In this document: positions 6,055-12,844 of the stretch, in pieces
Layout: each line of letters starts with the position of its first letter
Numbering within the stretch: the first letter of the stretch is position 1
Program-made: the position numbers and the translations under genes
The notes under the pieces: generated by a model
What the model was told of the DNA's origin: nothing
The model's input: the letters and a program-made list of their open reading frames with translations, nothing else
Database searches by the model: none
Assembly (NCBI GenBank): GCA_937960795.1
Contig: CALGPA010000006.1
Coordinates: 1-12,844 of the forward strand
Reading direction: 5' to 3'
Length of the DNA: 12,844 nucleotides
From: an uncultured bacterium
GTDB taxonomy: Bacteria; Cloacimonadota; Cloacimonadia; Cloacimonadales; Cloacimonadaceae

Positions 6055-6846
6055 ATGAAACTCTTTGAAACTCATGCCCATCTGGATCTCCCGGATTTTG
6101 ATTCCGACCGGGAAAGCCTGATTAATAAATGTTTTAAGAATGGAATCGAGTATATCATCAATATTTCTTTCAACAAAGAGACGGCGATTTCTTCATTGGA
6201 ATTGGCAAAAAGGCATTCGCGGATATTCTCAACTGTCGGGTATCATCCGCATGATGCCACAGATTTTGATCCTGAATTGGTCAAGAAATTGGCAAGAGAG
6301 CCACAGGTTCTTGCCATTGGGGAGATAGGACTGGATTTCTTTCGAAATCTCTCTCCCTACACAGTGCAGCGAGAGGTTTTTGCAAATCAAGCCCATTTAG
6401 CCGTGGAATTTGACCTACCGGTGGTCGTTCACGATAGACAGGCGCATCAAGAATCCTACAACATCCTCAAACAAGAAGGCGTCAAAGAGGCGGTCTTCCA
6501 CTGTTTTTCCGGAGATATTGTCTTTGCTCAGCAGGTCTTGGACGCAGGATGGATGATGTCTTTCACCGGGAGTATCACTTACAACAATTCGCATCTTGAT
6601 GATGTCATCAGACTGGTTCCGATGGATCGGTTTATGATCGAGACGGATTGCCCATACCTGCCTCCACATCCACATCGTGGACAACGCAACTCCCCGCTCT
6701 TGCTTCATCTTGTAGCAGAGAAAATCGCACAGATCAAGGGGATTACACCCAAAGAAGTGGCAGAGCTTTCCTATGAAAACGCCTACCGCTTTTTTAGGAT
6801 TCCCGCCGAAGTGACAAAACAAAAGAAATCAGGAACTAAGAAATGA
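6055..6846 (+). CDS. tatD: TatD family metal-dependent hydrolase (DNase-like)
   Basis: TatD proteins are TIM-barrel, divalent-metal enzymes of the amidohydrolase superfamily, several with 3'-5' DNase activity; here the physiological substrate is unknown. The 263-aa product has the full metal-ligand set: THAHLD (6-11, His7/His9), GEIGLD (89-94, Glu90), VVVHDR (123-128, His126), FHCFSGD (148-154, His149) and ETDCPYL (196-202, Asp198). GYHPHD (62-67) and RGQRNSP (208-214) are also family patterns. The frame extends to a TTG at 6043, but the only ribosome site, AGGGG (6038-6042), abuts that codon, so the ATG at 6055, which gives the usual short N-terminus, is preferred. The spacing of 12 nt is long. 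The stop overlaps the next gene as ATGA. Confidence 0.93.
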   Translation: MKLFETHAHLDLPDFDSDRESLINKCFKNGIEYIINISFNKETAISSLELAKRHSRIFSTVGYHPHDATDFDPELVKKLAREPQVLAIGEIGLDFFRNLSPYTVQREVFANQAHLAVEFDLPVVVHDRQAHQESYNILKQEGVKEAVFHCFSGDIVFAQQVLDAGWMMSFTGSITYNNSHLDDVIRLVPMDRFMIETDCPYLPPHPHRGQRNSPLLLHLVAEKIAQIKGITPKEVAELSYENAYRFFRIPAEVTKQKKSGTKK

Positions 6847-8048
6847 AAAGAGCTATTCTAATATGCCTATGTCTCATCGCAAGCTTGCTTTGGGCAGGAA
6901 ATTCTATCTTTAGCTATGATGGTTTTCCCATCCAGTATTATGGCTTGGATGTCTATAGCATGGGAATGGGGGATACGGGATCGAGTGACATCTTTCGCTT
7001 CAACTCTGGATATGGCAATCCCGCGCAATTCAACCGGAGCAACAAGACCCTCTTTGGTACGGGTATCATCCTTGGCTATACAGGATACAAATCTGAATAT
7101 CAAGATCAGGAACGCTCGTTTCGGGATAACTCACTCGACTTCCCATACTTTAGTGTGTCAGTGCCGGTCAAAGGCCATAGATTTGGCTTTCAGTTCAATT
7201 CATACGCCACGGGTTTAGTGGAAAACCAGATCATCCTGGCTGACAGCACGTTGGAACGCCAGTCTACTGACAAATACATCTATCGTGCAGATCTGATATA
7301 TAGCTACAACTATCGGGATCTAAGCTTGGGTGTGAGCGGCAACTATTTCTTTGGGCACGACAAACGCAGCTTTGAGCAGTTTGCCCCCAATGCCACGGTG
7401 CCCACTACAGAAAGTGTGCATAGAGATTTTAAGAATCCCACCATCACAATGGGTGCCATTCAAAGCTATGGGGATCATGCGCTAGGTCTTCATGCCACAT
7501 TGCCCGTTACCCTGGAGGGAGAGAGCAGAAGGCGCAGCTTCCACACATCAGAGGATCCTCAGGATTATGAATATGAGCTTCCTATGATGATGACAATGAG
7601 CTACACAGGTCATGTAAATGAGCAGATAAAGGTGACAAGTGACATCAGTGTCCAAAGATACAGCGATGTCTCCGATGATTTGCAAGACAGTTGGAAAGCC
7701 GGAATCGGCATGGCTTATGAGCCAAAGGAAGGAAGGCAAAAACATTGGTGGGCAAAGATACCGCTTAGAGCCGGGTATTCATTTCGCAACCTTCCCTTCA
7801 AGACCGGAGGGGACTTTATCGAGGAAAATACCTTTACTGCCGGGCTTAGCTTGCCACTTAAGAATGAAATAAATCGCCTTGATCTGGCTTTTCAATATCA
7901 GACACGCGGGTCTTTGGATAACAATGGCCAAAGCGAAAATGCATATATGATGATGATCGGCTTTACCGGCTTTGACATTATTAGCAGAGCCATCGATAGA
8001 ACTGCTCCCCGCGATATCCCAAAAGCTGAGGAGCTAAGGCAATGGTGA
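6843..8048 (+). CDS. Probable outer membrane beta-barrel protein (FadL/PorV-like)
   Basis: The exact family is not recognised. The 401-aa product starts with a clear signal peptide (MKR, hydrophobic stretch 4-17, likely cleavage after Ala18 or Gly19). Near the mature N-terminus, the pattern MGMGDTGSSD (40-49) followed by NPAQF (59-63) resembles the GMGGA...NPA signature seen in FadL, PorV and UPF0164-type barrels. The rest is rich in alternating aromatic and polar residues with short turn segments (for example GFQFNSYATG, LSLGVSGNYF, LDLAFQYQTR), as expected of beta strands. The C-terminus, PKAEELRQW, ends in an aromatic residue but is not a classical final strand. It is translated by ATGA overlap from tatD and overlaps the DHH gene by 7 nt. 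Location in the outer membrane is inferred; the cargo is unknown. Confidence 0.65.
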   Translation: MKRAILICLCLIASLLWAGNSIFSYDGFPIQYYGLDVYSMGMGDTGSSDIFRFNSGYGNPAQFNRSNKTLFGTGIILGYTGYKSEYQDQERSFRDNSLDFPYFSVSVPVKGHRFGFQFNSYATGLVENQIILADSTLERQSTDKYIYRADLIYSYNYRDLSLGVSGNYFFGHDKRSFEQFAPNATVPTTESVHRDFKNPTITMGAIQSYGDHALGLHATLPVTLEGESRRRSFHTSEDPQDYEYELPMMMTMSYTGHVNEQIKVTSDISVQRYSDVSDDLQDSWKAGIGMAYEPKEGRQKHWWAKIPLRAGYSFRNLPFKTGGDFIEENTFTAGLSLPLKNEINRLDLAFQYQTRGSLDNNGQSENAYMMMIGFTGFDIISRAIDRTAPRDIPKAEELRQW

Positions 8049-9571
8049 GTGATAAGAGTCTGTATCAAAGATTTTTGGAATCAAGAAATGTTCAGTTGTC
8101 CGAGCTAGAGACCAATCTCTATGATCTGCCGGATGAAAGCAGCTTGTATGGGATAGAGCGCATTGCCGAGCGCATTCGTGAAGCAGTCTATGATAACGAA
8201 CCCACCGTGATCTTCGGACATGACGATCCTGATGGGATCACGAGCACATACATCCTATACAAGTTCCTAAACGACATCGGATTTCAGGGACACAGTTATT
8301 ACATCCCAAATCGCAATCTGGACTCCCATGGGATCCAGGATAGCTTTGTAAACCACGTTCGTGAGAAGGGGTATAAGCTGGTAATCACGGTAGATAATGG
8401 CATCTCTGCCAAGCAAGGAGTAGAGAAACTCAATAGTCTGGGCTGTGATGTGATCATCACAGATCATCATCTGATCCAGACAGAGATGTTGCCCGATGCT
8501 TATGCGATGATGAACCCACATCTTCCGCAGTGTCAATATCCGTTCAAGTCACTTGCAGGAGTTGGCGTTGCCTTGATGCTGATTCGTTATCTGGGAAAGA
8601 TTTGGGAGCATCCTATCGACCCGGCTAGCTATTTTTGGGCAGCAGTCGGTTCGATCGCCGACAAGGTGCCCATGATCGGGCTAAACCGCGTCATAGTCAG
8701 CCACGTCCTTGAGCACTTTGAGGAAGTGCAGGATCCCACGGTGCAGTTTCTGCTAAGAAACTACAGCAGAATCAATAGCAAAACAGAGATATTTAACTTT
8801 ATTACCTACACATCACGCCTCATAGCCAATGGACGAGAGGAAAGTGGACATCACTCCGGGCTTAGTTTTATCAATCAGCTTTCAGATGCTAAAGCCAAGC
8901 TTTTTGAAAGACTGGAAGAGCAAAAGAACCTTTGGGAGAGCGAGTTGAATCGTGTCTTTAGCTTTTTGGAGACTCTCACTGATGAATTTGTCGGAAACTT
9001 CTTTGTTTACTATGATGATGATGGCGTGATCCCATATGCGCTTTTGGGCACAGCGGCGACCTTCATCGTCAACCGCCTTGGTATTCCGACCATCATGTTA
9101 AAACAACACAATTCGCACACGGTCTGTGAGGGAAGATGCAAGGATGGCTTCAACATGGTGGAAGCTTTTACGCATTGCAAAGATCACTTGATTCAATTCG
9201 GAGGCCATGCAAAGGCTGCCGGTTTCTCTATGGAGCACTCTTCCTATGATCCCTTCCTGGAATGCTTTAACTCATACCTTAGTGAACACTACACGAGTTC
9301 TGATAGCGACTTAGATATTGAGTATGACACCGAATGCATGCTTGAAGAAATGGATCAGGATACATGGAAAGCTCTCGAAGCGCACCTGCCTTGGGGACAG
9401 AAGAATCCGGAACCTATCTTGAAAGTTAAAAGCTTGCGAGCTGCTGATCTGAGCGGGACTTGGAGCCTTGATAGTGGCAGCCTGCATATTGCTCGTGATC
9501 TCTGCAAAGACTGTTTGGTGATGTGGCGATCACAGAGACAGATGCGCATCCTCAAGATCTTGGAAGACTAG
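8042..9571 (+). CDS. DHH/DHHA1 family phosphoesterase (RecJ-like exonuclease)
   Basis: The 509-aa product has the architecture of RecJ-type single-strand nucleases. Motif I is HDDPDG (60-65), motif II VDNGI (117-121), motif III DHH (141-143), and GVGVAL (173-178). A RecJ-like GSIADKVPM (203-211) follows, then IANGR (261-265). A charged helical region lies near 285-310, and the DHHA1 signature GGHAKAAGF (387-395) is present. The segment after about residue 425 could be the RecJ OB-like domain. In classical RecJ the first motif begins with Asp (DxDxDG). Here it begins with His, as in archaeal GAN/RecJ-like and NrnA-type DHH enzymes, so I do not assign recJ. GAGGAG (8028-8033) precedes the ATG at 8042; a GTG at 8045 is also possible. 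Metal-dependent phosphodiester cleavage is likely, but the substrate (DNA, RNA or nucleotide) is open. Confidence 0.85.
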   Translation: MVSDKSLYQRFLESRNVQLSELETNLYDLPDESSLYGIERIAERIREAVYDNEPTVIFGHDDPDGITSTYILYKFLNDIGFQGHSYYIPNRNLDSHGIQDSFVNHVREKGYKLVITVDNGISAKQGVEKLNSLGCDVIITDHHLIQTEMLPDAYAMMNPHLPQCQYPFKSLAGVGVALMLIRYLGKIWEHPIDPASYFWAAVGSIADKVPMIGLNRVIVSHVLEHFEEVQDPTVQFLLRNYSRINSKTEIFNFITYTSRLIANGREESGHHSGLSFINQLSDAKAKLFERLEEQKNLWESELNRVFSFLETLTDEFVGNFFVYYDDDGVIPYALLGTAATFIVNRLGIPTIMLKQHNSHTVCEGRCKDGFNMVEAFTHCKDHLIQFGGHAKAAGFSMEHSSYDPFLECFNSYLSEHYTSSDSDLDIEYDTECMLEEMDQDTWKALEAHLPWGQKNPEPILKVKSLRAADLSGTWSLDSGSLHIARDLCKDCLVMWRSQRQMRILKILED

Positions 9572-9576
9572 TGTCT

Positions 9577-10164
9577 ATGGGTCACCTTAGCGAGACACTT
9601 CGAAAGTCAATTCATCTGGGCTCATTGGTCATCCCCTTGAGTTATAGATATCTTTTGGGATACAATAGACGTTTGGGCTTTTCTCTCTTGCTGATATCCC
9701 TGATCATCAGCCTTGTCATCGAGTTCAATCGCTTCTGGCAAAGAAGTTTTCGCAAGACCTTTCATCGGATCTTTGGCATGATCCTTAGGCGACACGAGCT
9801 CAAGGACTTCACCGGTGCCACTTATCTGCTATTTGCCAGCGTGCTATGTTTTGCCTTTTATGAGCCTCGCATAGCTGCCGCATCCATAGCATTTCTGAGC
9901 ATTGGAGACACCTTCGCTGCTTTGGTCGGGTTAAACTTTGGGCGGCGAAAATTCTTGAACAACAAAAAGAGTCTGGAAGGCAGTCTTGCTTGTTTTGTGA
10001 GCTGTGTGATTTTTGGAATCTGGTGGCTGGGAGATCCCAGAATGGTGATTCCGGGTGCCATTGCTGCTACGATAGCCGAGCTTTGCACCATCCCCCTTGA
10101 CGACAATATCAAGATACCGCTCATAGCCGGATTCACCATGACCATATCCAGCATATTGATCTGA
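9577..10164 (+). CDS. SEC59/dolichol kinase-like membrane protein (CTP-dependent lipid kinase family)
   Basis: This looks like the COG0170 family (dolichol kinase SEC59, diacylglycerol kinase DGK1, phytol kinase), integral membrane enzymes that phosphorylate isoprenoid alcohols or lipids, typically with CTP. The 195-aa product has LRKSIHLGSL near the N-terminus (8-17) and FTGATYLLFA (78-87). The core signature is GDTFAALVGLNFGRR (110-124) with KKSLEGSLA (130-138), followed by DDNIKIPLIAG (175-185). About five or six membrane segments are visible. The ATG at 9577 is chosen; a GTG at 9571 overlapping the DHH stop has a GGAAG at better spacing and is equally possible. The reading frame opens further at 9523, but that part is inside the DHH gene. 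Older annotation often calls such proteins phosphatidate cytidylyltransferase. The true substrate is not known. Confidence 0.78.
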   Translation: MGHLSETLRKSIHLGSLVIPLSYRYLLGYNRRLGFSLLLISLIISLVIEFNRFWQRSFRKTFHRIFGMILRRHELKDFTGATYLLFASVLCFAFYEPRIAAASIAFLSIGDTFAALVGLNFGRRKFLNNKKSLEGSLACFVSCVIFGIWWLGDPRMVIPGAIAATIAELCTIPLDDNIKIPLIAGFTMTISSILI

Positions 10165-10171
10165 GGTGAGC

Positions 10172-11122
10172 ATGCTTTTGTCCTTTGTAATACCTGTCTT
10201 GAACGAAGAAGAATCTCTGAGTGAGCTCTACAAAGAGATCCTTCAAAATCTTGGTGAACATAGCTATGAGATCATCTTTATAGATGATGGCTCCACCGAC
10301 ACCAGTTTTGCCCAGATGAAGAGCATCGCAAAGCAAGATCCCCAAGTAAAAGTCATCCGTTTCAGACGCAATTTTGGCAAAGCTGCTGCCCTTCAAAAGG
10401 GATTTGAGCTTTCCCAAGGAGAAGTAGTTTTTACGATGGATGCAGATCTGCAGGACAATCCCATTGAGATCCCGGCTTTTCTGGAGAAACTGGATGAAGG
10501 CTATGATCTCATCTCCGGATGGAAGCAAAAGAGACGGGATCCTTGGCACAAAACGGTGCCTTCGAGACTCTTCAATGGCGTGACCGCCACCACCTTTCGA
10601 CTGAAGCTCAAGGACTACAATTGCGGCTTCAAGGCATATCGCAAGGAATTGGTCAAAGAGCTCAATCTATATGGGGAGATGCATCGCTACATCCCCGCCT
10701 TGGCAGATGCTTTGGGATACAAAGTGGGAGAGATCCCCGTCTCCCACCGAGCCCGCAAGTATGGCAACAGCAAGTATGGCCTAGAGCGCTATCTACGAGG
10801 CTTTTTTGATCTTTTGACAGTCAGGATGGTCACCCACTATATCAAGAGCCCTCTATATCTTTTTGGACGCATAGGATTGCTGTCGACCCTTTTGGGATCT
10901 CTGATCACGCTCTATCTGGCGATCCTCAAAATCTTCTATAATATGCCCTTGTCAAATCGTCCGCTACTATCTTTGGGCATACTCTTAATTTTGGGAGGAC
11001 TCCAATTCATCTCGCTTGGTTTGATCTCAGAGCTCATAATCAATCGGGTCAATCGATCGTCCCAATTGCCATTGTCAATCAAGGAAACACTTAATATCGA
11101 CTCCAGAGAACAGGATGGATAG
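10172..11122 (+). CDS. Glycosyltransferase family 2, polyprenyl-phosphate sugar transferase type (DPM1/GtrB/ArnC-like)
   Basis: The 316-aa protein transfers a sugar from a nucleotide donor, probably to a polyprenyl phosphate at the inner membrane. The GT-A domain begins FVIPVLNEEES (5-15), with nucleotide-binding DDGSTD (38-43), RNFGKAAALQKGF (66-78), the metal motif DADLQD (90-95) and NCGFKAY (150-156). The RKYGNSKYG segment (195-203) is typical of the DPM1/GtrB group. Two membrane segments close the protein (about 228-255 and 266-291), as in GtrB-type enzymes. GAGGTGA (10163-10169) is an excellent ribosome site for the ATG at 10172; the GTG at 10166 lies inside that site. It stands just after the lipid-kinase-like gene and overlaps the permease gene by 8 nt. 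The sugar is unknown. Confidence 0.87.
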   Translation: MLLSFVIPVLNEEESLSELYKEILQNLGEHSYEIIFIDDGSTDTSFAQMKSIAKQDPQVKVIRFRRNFGKAAALQKGFELSQGEVVFTMDADLQDNPIEIPAFLEKLDEGYDLISGWKQKRRDPWHKTVPSRLFNGVTATTFRLKLKDYNCGFKAYRKELVKELNLYGEMHRYIPALADALGYKVGEIPVSHRARKYGNSKYGLERYLRGFFDLLTVRMVTHYIKSPLYLFGRIGLLSTLLGSLITLYLAILKIFYNMPLSNRPLLSLGILLILGGLQFISLGLISELIINRVNRSSQLPLSIKETLNIDSREQDG

Positions 11123-12329
11123 GCTCGAGTCATTTTTCCTAAAACGCTATCTCAAAAACTCAAAGCGAAATCTCTTTCGCTTTAGTTTTGTTTTTATGGT
11201 CCTGGGAATTGTCCTATCCGTGGGCATTCTCTCAGCAGGGCTCAATCTGTTTCAGGGTTATGAGACCAATCTCAAGAGCCTGCTTCTAGATAGTTTTTCC
11301 CACATCAGCATTCAATCCGCCTATGGTGATATGATTTCCCCGACTGAGCTGACCAGGATCAAGGGTTCTTTGGCAGATCGCCCCGAGATTATATCTCTGA
11401 CAGCCAGCCTAGAATCTTCCCTGATAGCTCAGACCGATGCCAAGATCCGCGCTGTCAATCTCCGTGCATATGATTTTTACGAAGATTTCCCCTATGCCCG
11501 CTATATCAGCGAAGGATCCTATGCCTTGCAAAGAGGGGATTTGATCGTAGGCCACTATCTGGCAGAAGAGCTGGGCCTGGTAATTGGTGACAAGATCGAT
11601 CTCAGCTATCCCAGATTGGATCGCATTACTCCGCTTGGAGTTCAAAACAAGCATAGTAGCTATACCGTCGCCGCTATCTATCGCTCCGGCTACTATGAGA
11701 GTGACCGCAGCATAGTCATCTCCACTTTGGAGGACGCCAGAAGCCTTTTGATGCTCTCTGAGGGCTATAGCAAGATTGAAGTCAGGCTTACAGATGCGGA
11801 CAAAGCAGCTCAAATCAGCAACGATTATATGCATCTTCTCGGCAGAGATTTTGTGGCAATATCTTGGGATCTCTATGCTCAGAGTCTTTTGCGGCTTGTC
11901 GCCATGGAAAAGTGGCTGATCTTCATAGTCTTTAGTTTTCTGGTTCTGATTGCAGGCATAAACGTGATCTCGGCGGTGAGCACCATTATCATCGACAAAA
12001 CTCGGGAGATAGCTGTCCTTAAGACGCTTGGCGCAAAAGCGCGCTCGATTAAGAAGATCTTCATGTGGCAAGTCGGCCTGATCGCGTTAATTGCAGTTAT
12101 TGGTGGACAGATCTTGGGAATCCTCTTATCATGGTTTGTAGAGATGCAGAGCTTCTACCGCCTAAAAGGGGAAGTGTATTTCATTGATACGCTCACTGCT
12201 GACATCACATGGGCTAATCTCGCGGTGGTCTTTGCCGTGGCCAATCTTTTGATCTTTGCCTGCATCCATCTACCTCTAAAGCAGATAGAAGACATGCAGA
12301 TCATAGACATCATTCGACAACGAAACTAA
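11115..12329 (+). CDS. LolC/LolE-like ABC transporter permease (FtsX family)
   Basis: The 404-aa length and layout match LolC/LolE permeases, which pull lipoproteins out of the inner membrane for delivery to the outer membrane. It begins with FFLKRYLKN (7-15) and TM1 (about 22-45). A large periplasmic MacB-type domain follows (about 46-262). Three C-terminal membrane helices lie at about 267-289, 317-345 and 370-392. The cytoplasmic coupling segment TREIAVLKTLGAKARSI (296-312) is the conserved FtsX/LolC/E element that meets the ATPase. Only one permease gene is visible, so it may act as a homodimer (LolF-like), or a second gene may lie downstream. The ATG overlaps the glycosyltransferase end, and the ribosome site is weak, which suggests coupled translation. 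Another FtsX-family role, such as MacB-like export, is less likely on layout. Confidence 0.83.
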   Translation: MDRLESFFLKRYLKNSKRNLFRFSFVFMVLGIVLSVGILSAGLNLFQGYETNLKSLLLDSFSHISIQSAYGDMISPTELTRIKGSLADRPEIISLTASLESSLIAQTDAKIRAVNLRAYDFYEDFPYARYISEGSYALQRGDLIVGHYLAEELGLVIGDKIDLSYPRLDRITPLGVQNKHSSYTVAAIYRSGYYESDRSIVISTLEDARSLLMLSEGYSKIEVRLTDADKAAQISNDYMHLLGRDFVAISWDLYAQSLLRLVAMEKWLIFIVFSFLVLIAGINVISAVSTIIIDKTREIAVLKTLGAKARSIKKIFMWQVGLIALIAVIGGQILGILLSWFVEMQSFYRLKGEVYFIDTLTADITWANLAVVFAVANLLIFACIHLPLKQIEDMQIIDIIRQRN

Positions 12330-12339
12330 AGGACAGATA

Positions 12340-12844
12340 ATGGTATTAAGTGCGAAGCATCTGAAAAAAAGCTATATAGACAGTGATCAGACCATCACCG
12401 TGCTCACTGACGCTTCCTTGGACGTATGCTCCGGGGATTTTATCTGCATCACGGGAAAATCCGGCTGTGGGAAAAGCACTATGCTCCATATCATGGGACT
12501 GCTTGATGCCCCCGATGACGGGGAGCTGTGGATCGGTGAGAAACAGGTAGATTCGCTTAGCAGCGATGCTCCCAGGATTCGCAATCAGGATCTGGGCTTT
12601 GTGTTCCAGTTTCACTATTTGGTGGAAGATCTTAGCGCCACTGACAACGTCGCACTACCCCTGTTGATAGCCGGTGACAGCGAGTCCGAAGCCAGAAAGC
12701 GCGCAAGTGAGCTTTTGGTTCATCTTGGTTTGGGAGATAGGTTAAACCGCTTCCCAAATCAGTTATCCGGGGGAGAGCAACAGCGAGTAAGTCTGGCTCG
12801 CGCCTTGGTGAACAAACCCAAAATCGTATTGGCTGATGAACCAA
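12340..12844 (+). CDS. lolD: LolD-like ABC transporter ATP-binding protein (partial, cut by window end)
   Basis: The first 168 codons are present and the frame is still open at the window end. The sequence shows Walker A GKSGCGKST (39-47), the Q-loop in GFVFQFHYLVEDLSA (86-100, Gln90), the ABC signature LSGGEQQRV (142-150) and Walker B IVLADEP (162-168). FQFHYLVEDLSA followed by NVALPLLI is typical of the LolD/MacB/FtsE group. Walker A has Lys40 and Cys43 where GPSGSGKST is usual, but the catalytic GKST is intact. AAAGGA (12328-12333) is six nt ahead of the ATG, and the gap to the permease is 10 nt. It would power the adjacent LolC/E-like permease. The H-loop and C-terminus lie outside the window. 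Confidence 0.9.
   Translation, partial: MVLSAKHLKKSYIDSDQTITVLTDASLDVCSGDFICITGKSGCGKSTMLHIMGLLDAPDDGELWIGEKQVDSLSSDAPRIRNQDLGFVFQFHYLVEDLSATDNVALPLLIAGDSESEARKRASELLVHLGLGDRLNRFPNQLSGGEQQRVSLARALVNKPKIVLADEP

Noticed and set aside
9523..9576. Upstream GTG start (9523) for the SEC59-like gene
   Set aside because: It would overlap the DHH gene by 49 nt, and the added residues are polar and unlike the family N-terminus. Starts at 9571 or 9577 fit better.

Overview
The window looks like chromosomal DNA from a Gram-negative bacterium. It encodes a beta-barrel-like outer membrane protein, a LolC/E-type permease followed by a LolD-type ATPase, and a lipid-linked sugar glycosyltransferase. It also carries an HrcA/CIRCE-controlled chaperone operon. 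Gene content and protein style fit the Fibrobacteres-Chlorobi-Bacteroidetes side of the tree, with Cloacimonadota as my best guess, but I cannot prove the phylum from this sequence. All genes are on the + strand and none looks broken. The last gene is cut by the window end.

Region 1 (1-336) has no gene. Bases 1-164 hold dispersed-type intergenic repeats: a 14-bp direct repeat, a palindromic element, and two tandem hairpin units. Bases 179-336 are the control region of the heat-shock operon. It has a TTGACA-type promoter, a CIRCE-like operator with a symmetric base change in both arms, and a large dyad whose right arm is interrupted exactly by the segment carrying that operator.

Region 2 (337-5909) is the operon hrcA-grpE-dnaK-dnaJ-rsmE: the HrcA repressor, the complete DnaK/DnaJ/GrpE folding machine, and a 16S rRNA m3U methyltransferase. 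Genes touch or overlap except for a structured 123-nt spacer between dnaK and dnaJ.

Region 3 (5910-6054) is an intergenic control region. It has a hairpin over the rsmE stop, a branched fold, and a new TTGACA-type promoter framed by an inverted repeat.

Region 4 (6055-12844) is a second compact unit: tatD, an outer membrane barrel candidate, a DHH/DHHA1 (RecJ-like) phosphoesterase, a SEC59/dolichol-kinase-like membrane protein, a polyprenyl-phosphate type GT2 glycosyltransferase, a LolC/E-like permease and a LolD-like ATPase. Most junctions overlap by a few bases, which suggests co-transcription and translational coupling. The theme of its second half is envelope biogenesis: lipid carrier phosphorylation, sugar transfer to the carrier, and lipoprotein export.

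The best lead for something new is the hrcA leader. It combines a variant CIRCE, a split perfect palindrome that could fold as a three-way RNA junction next to the ribosome-binding site, and an HrcA whose recognition helix departs from the usual family sequence.
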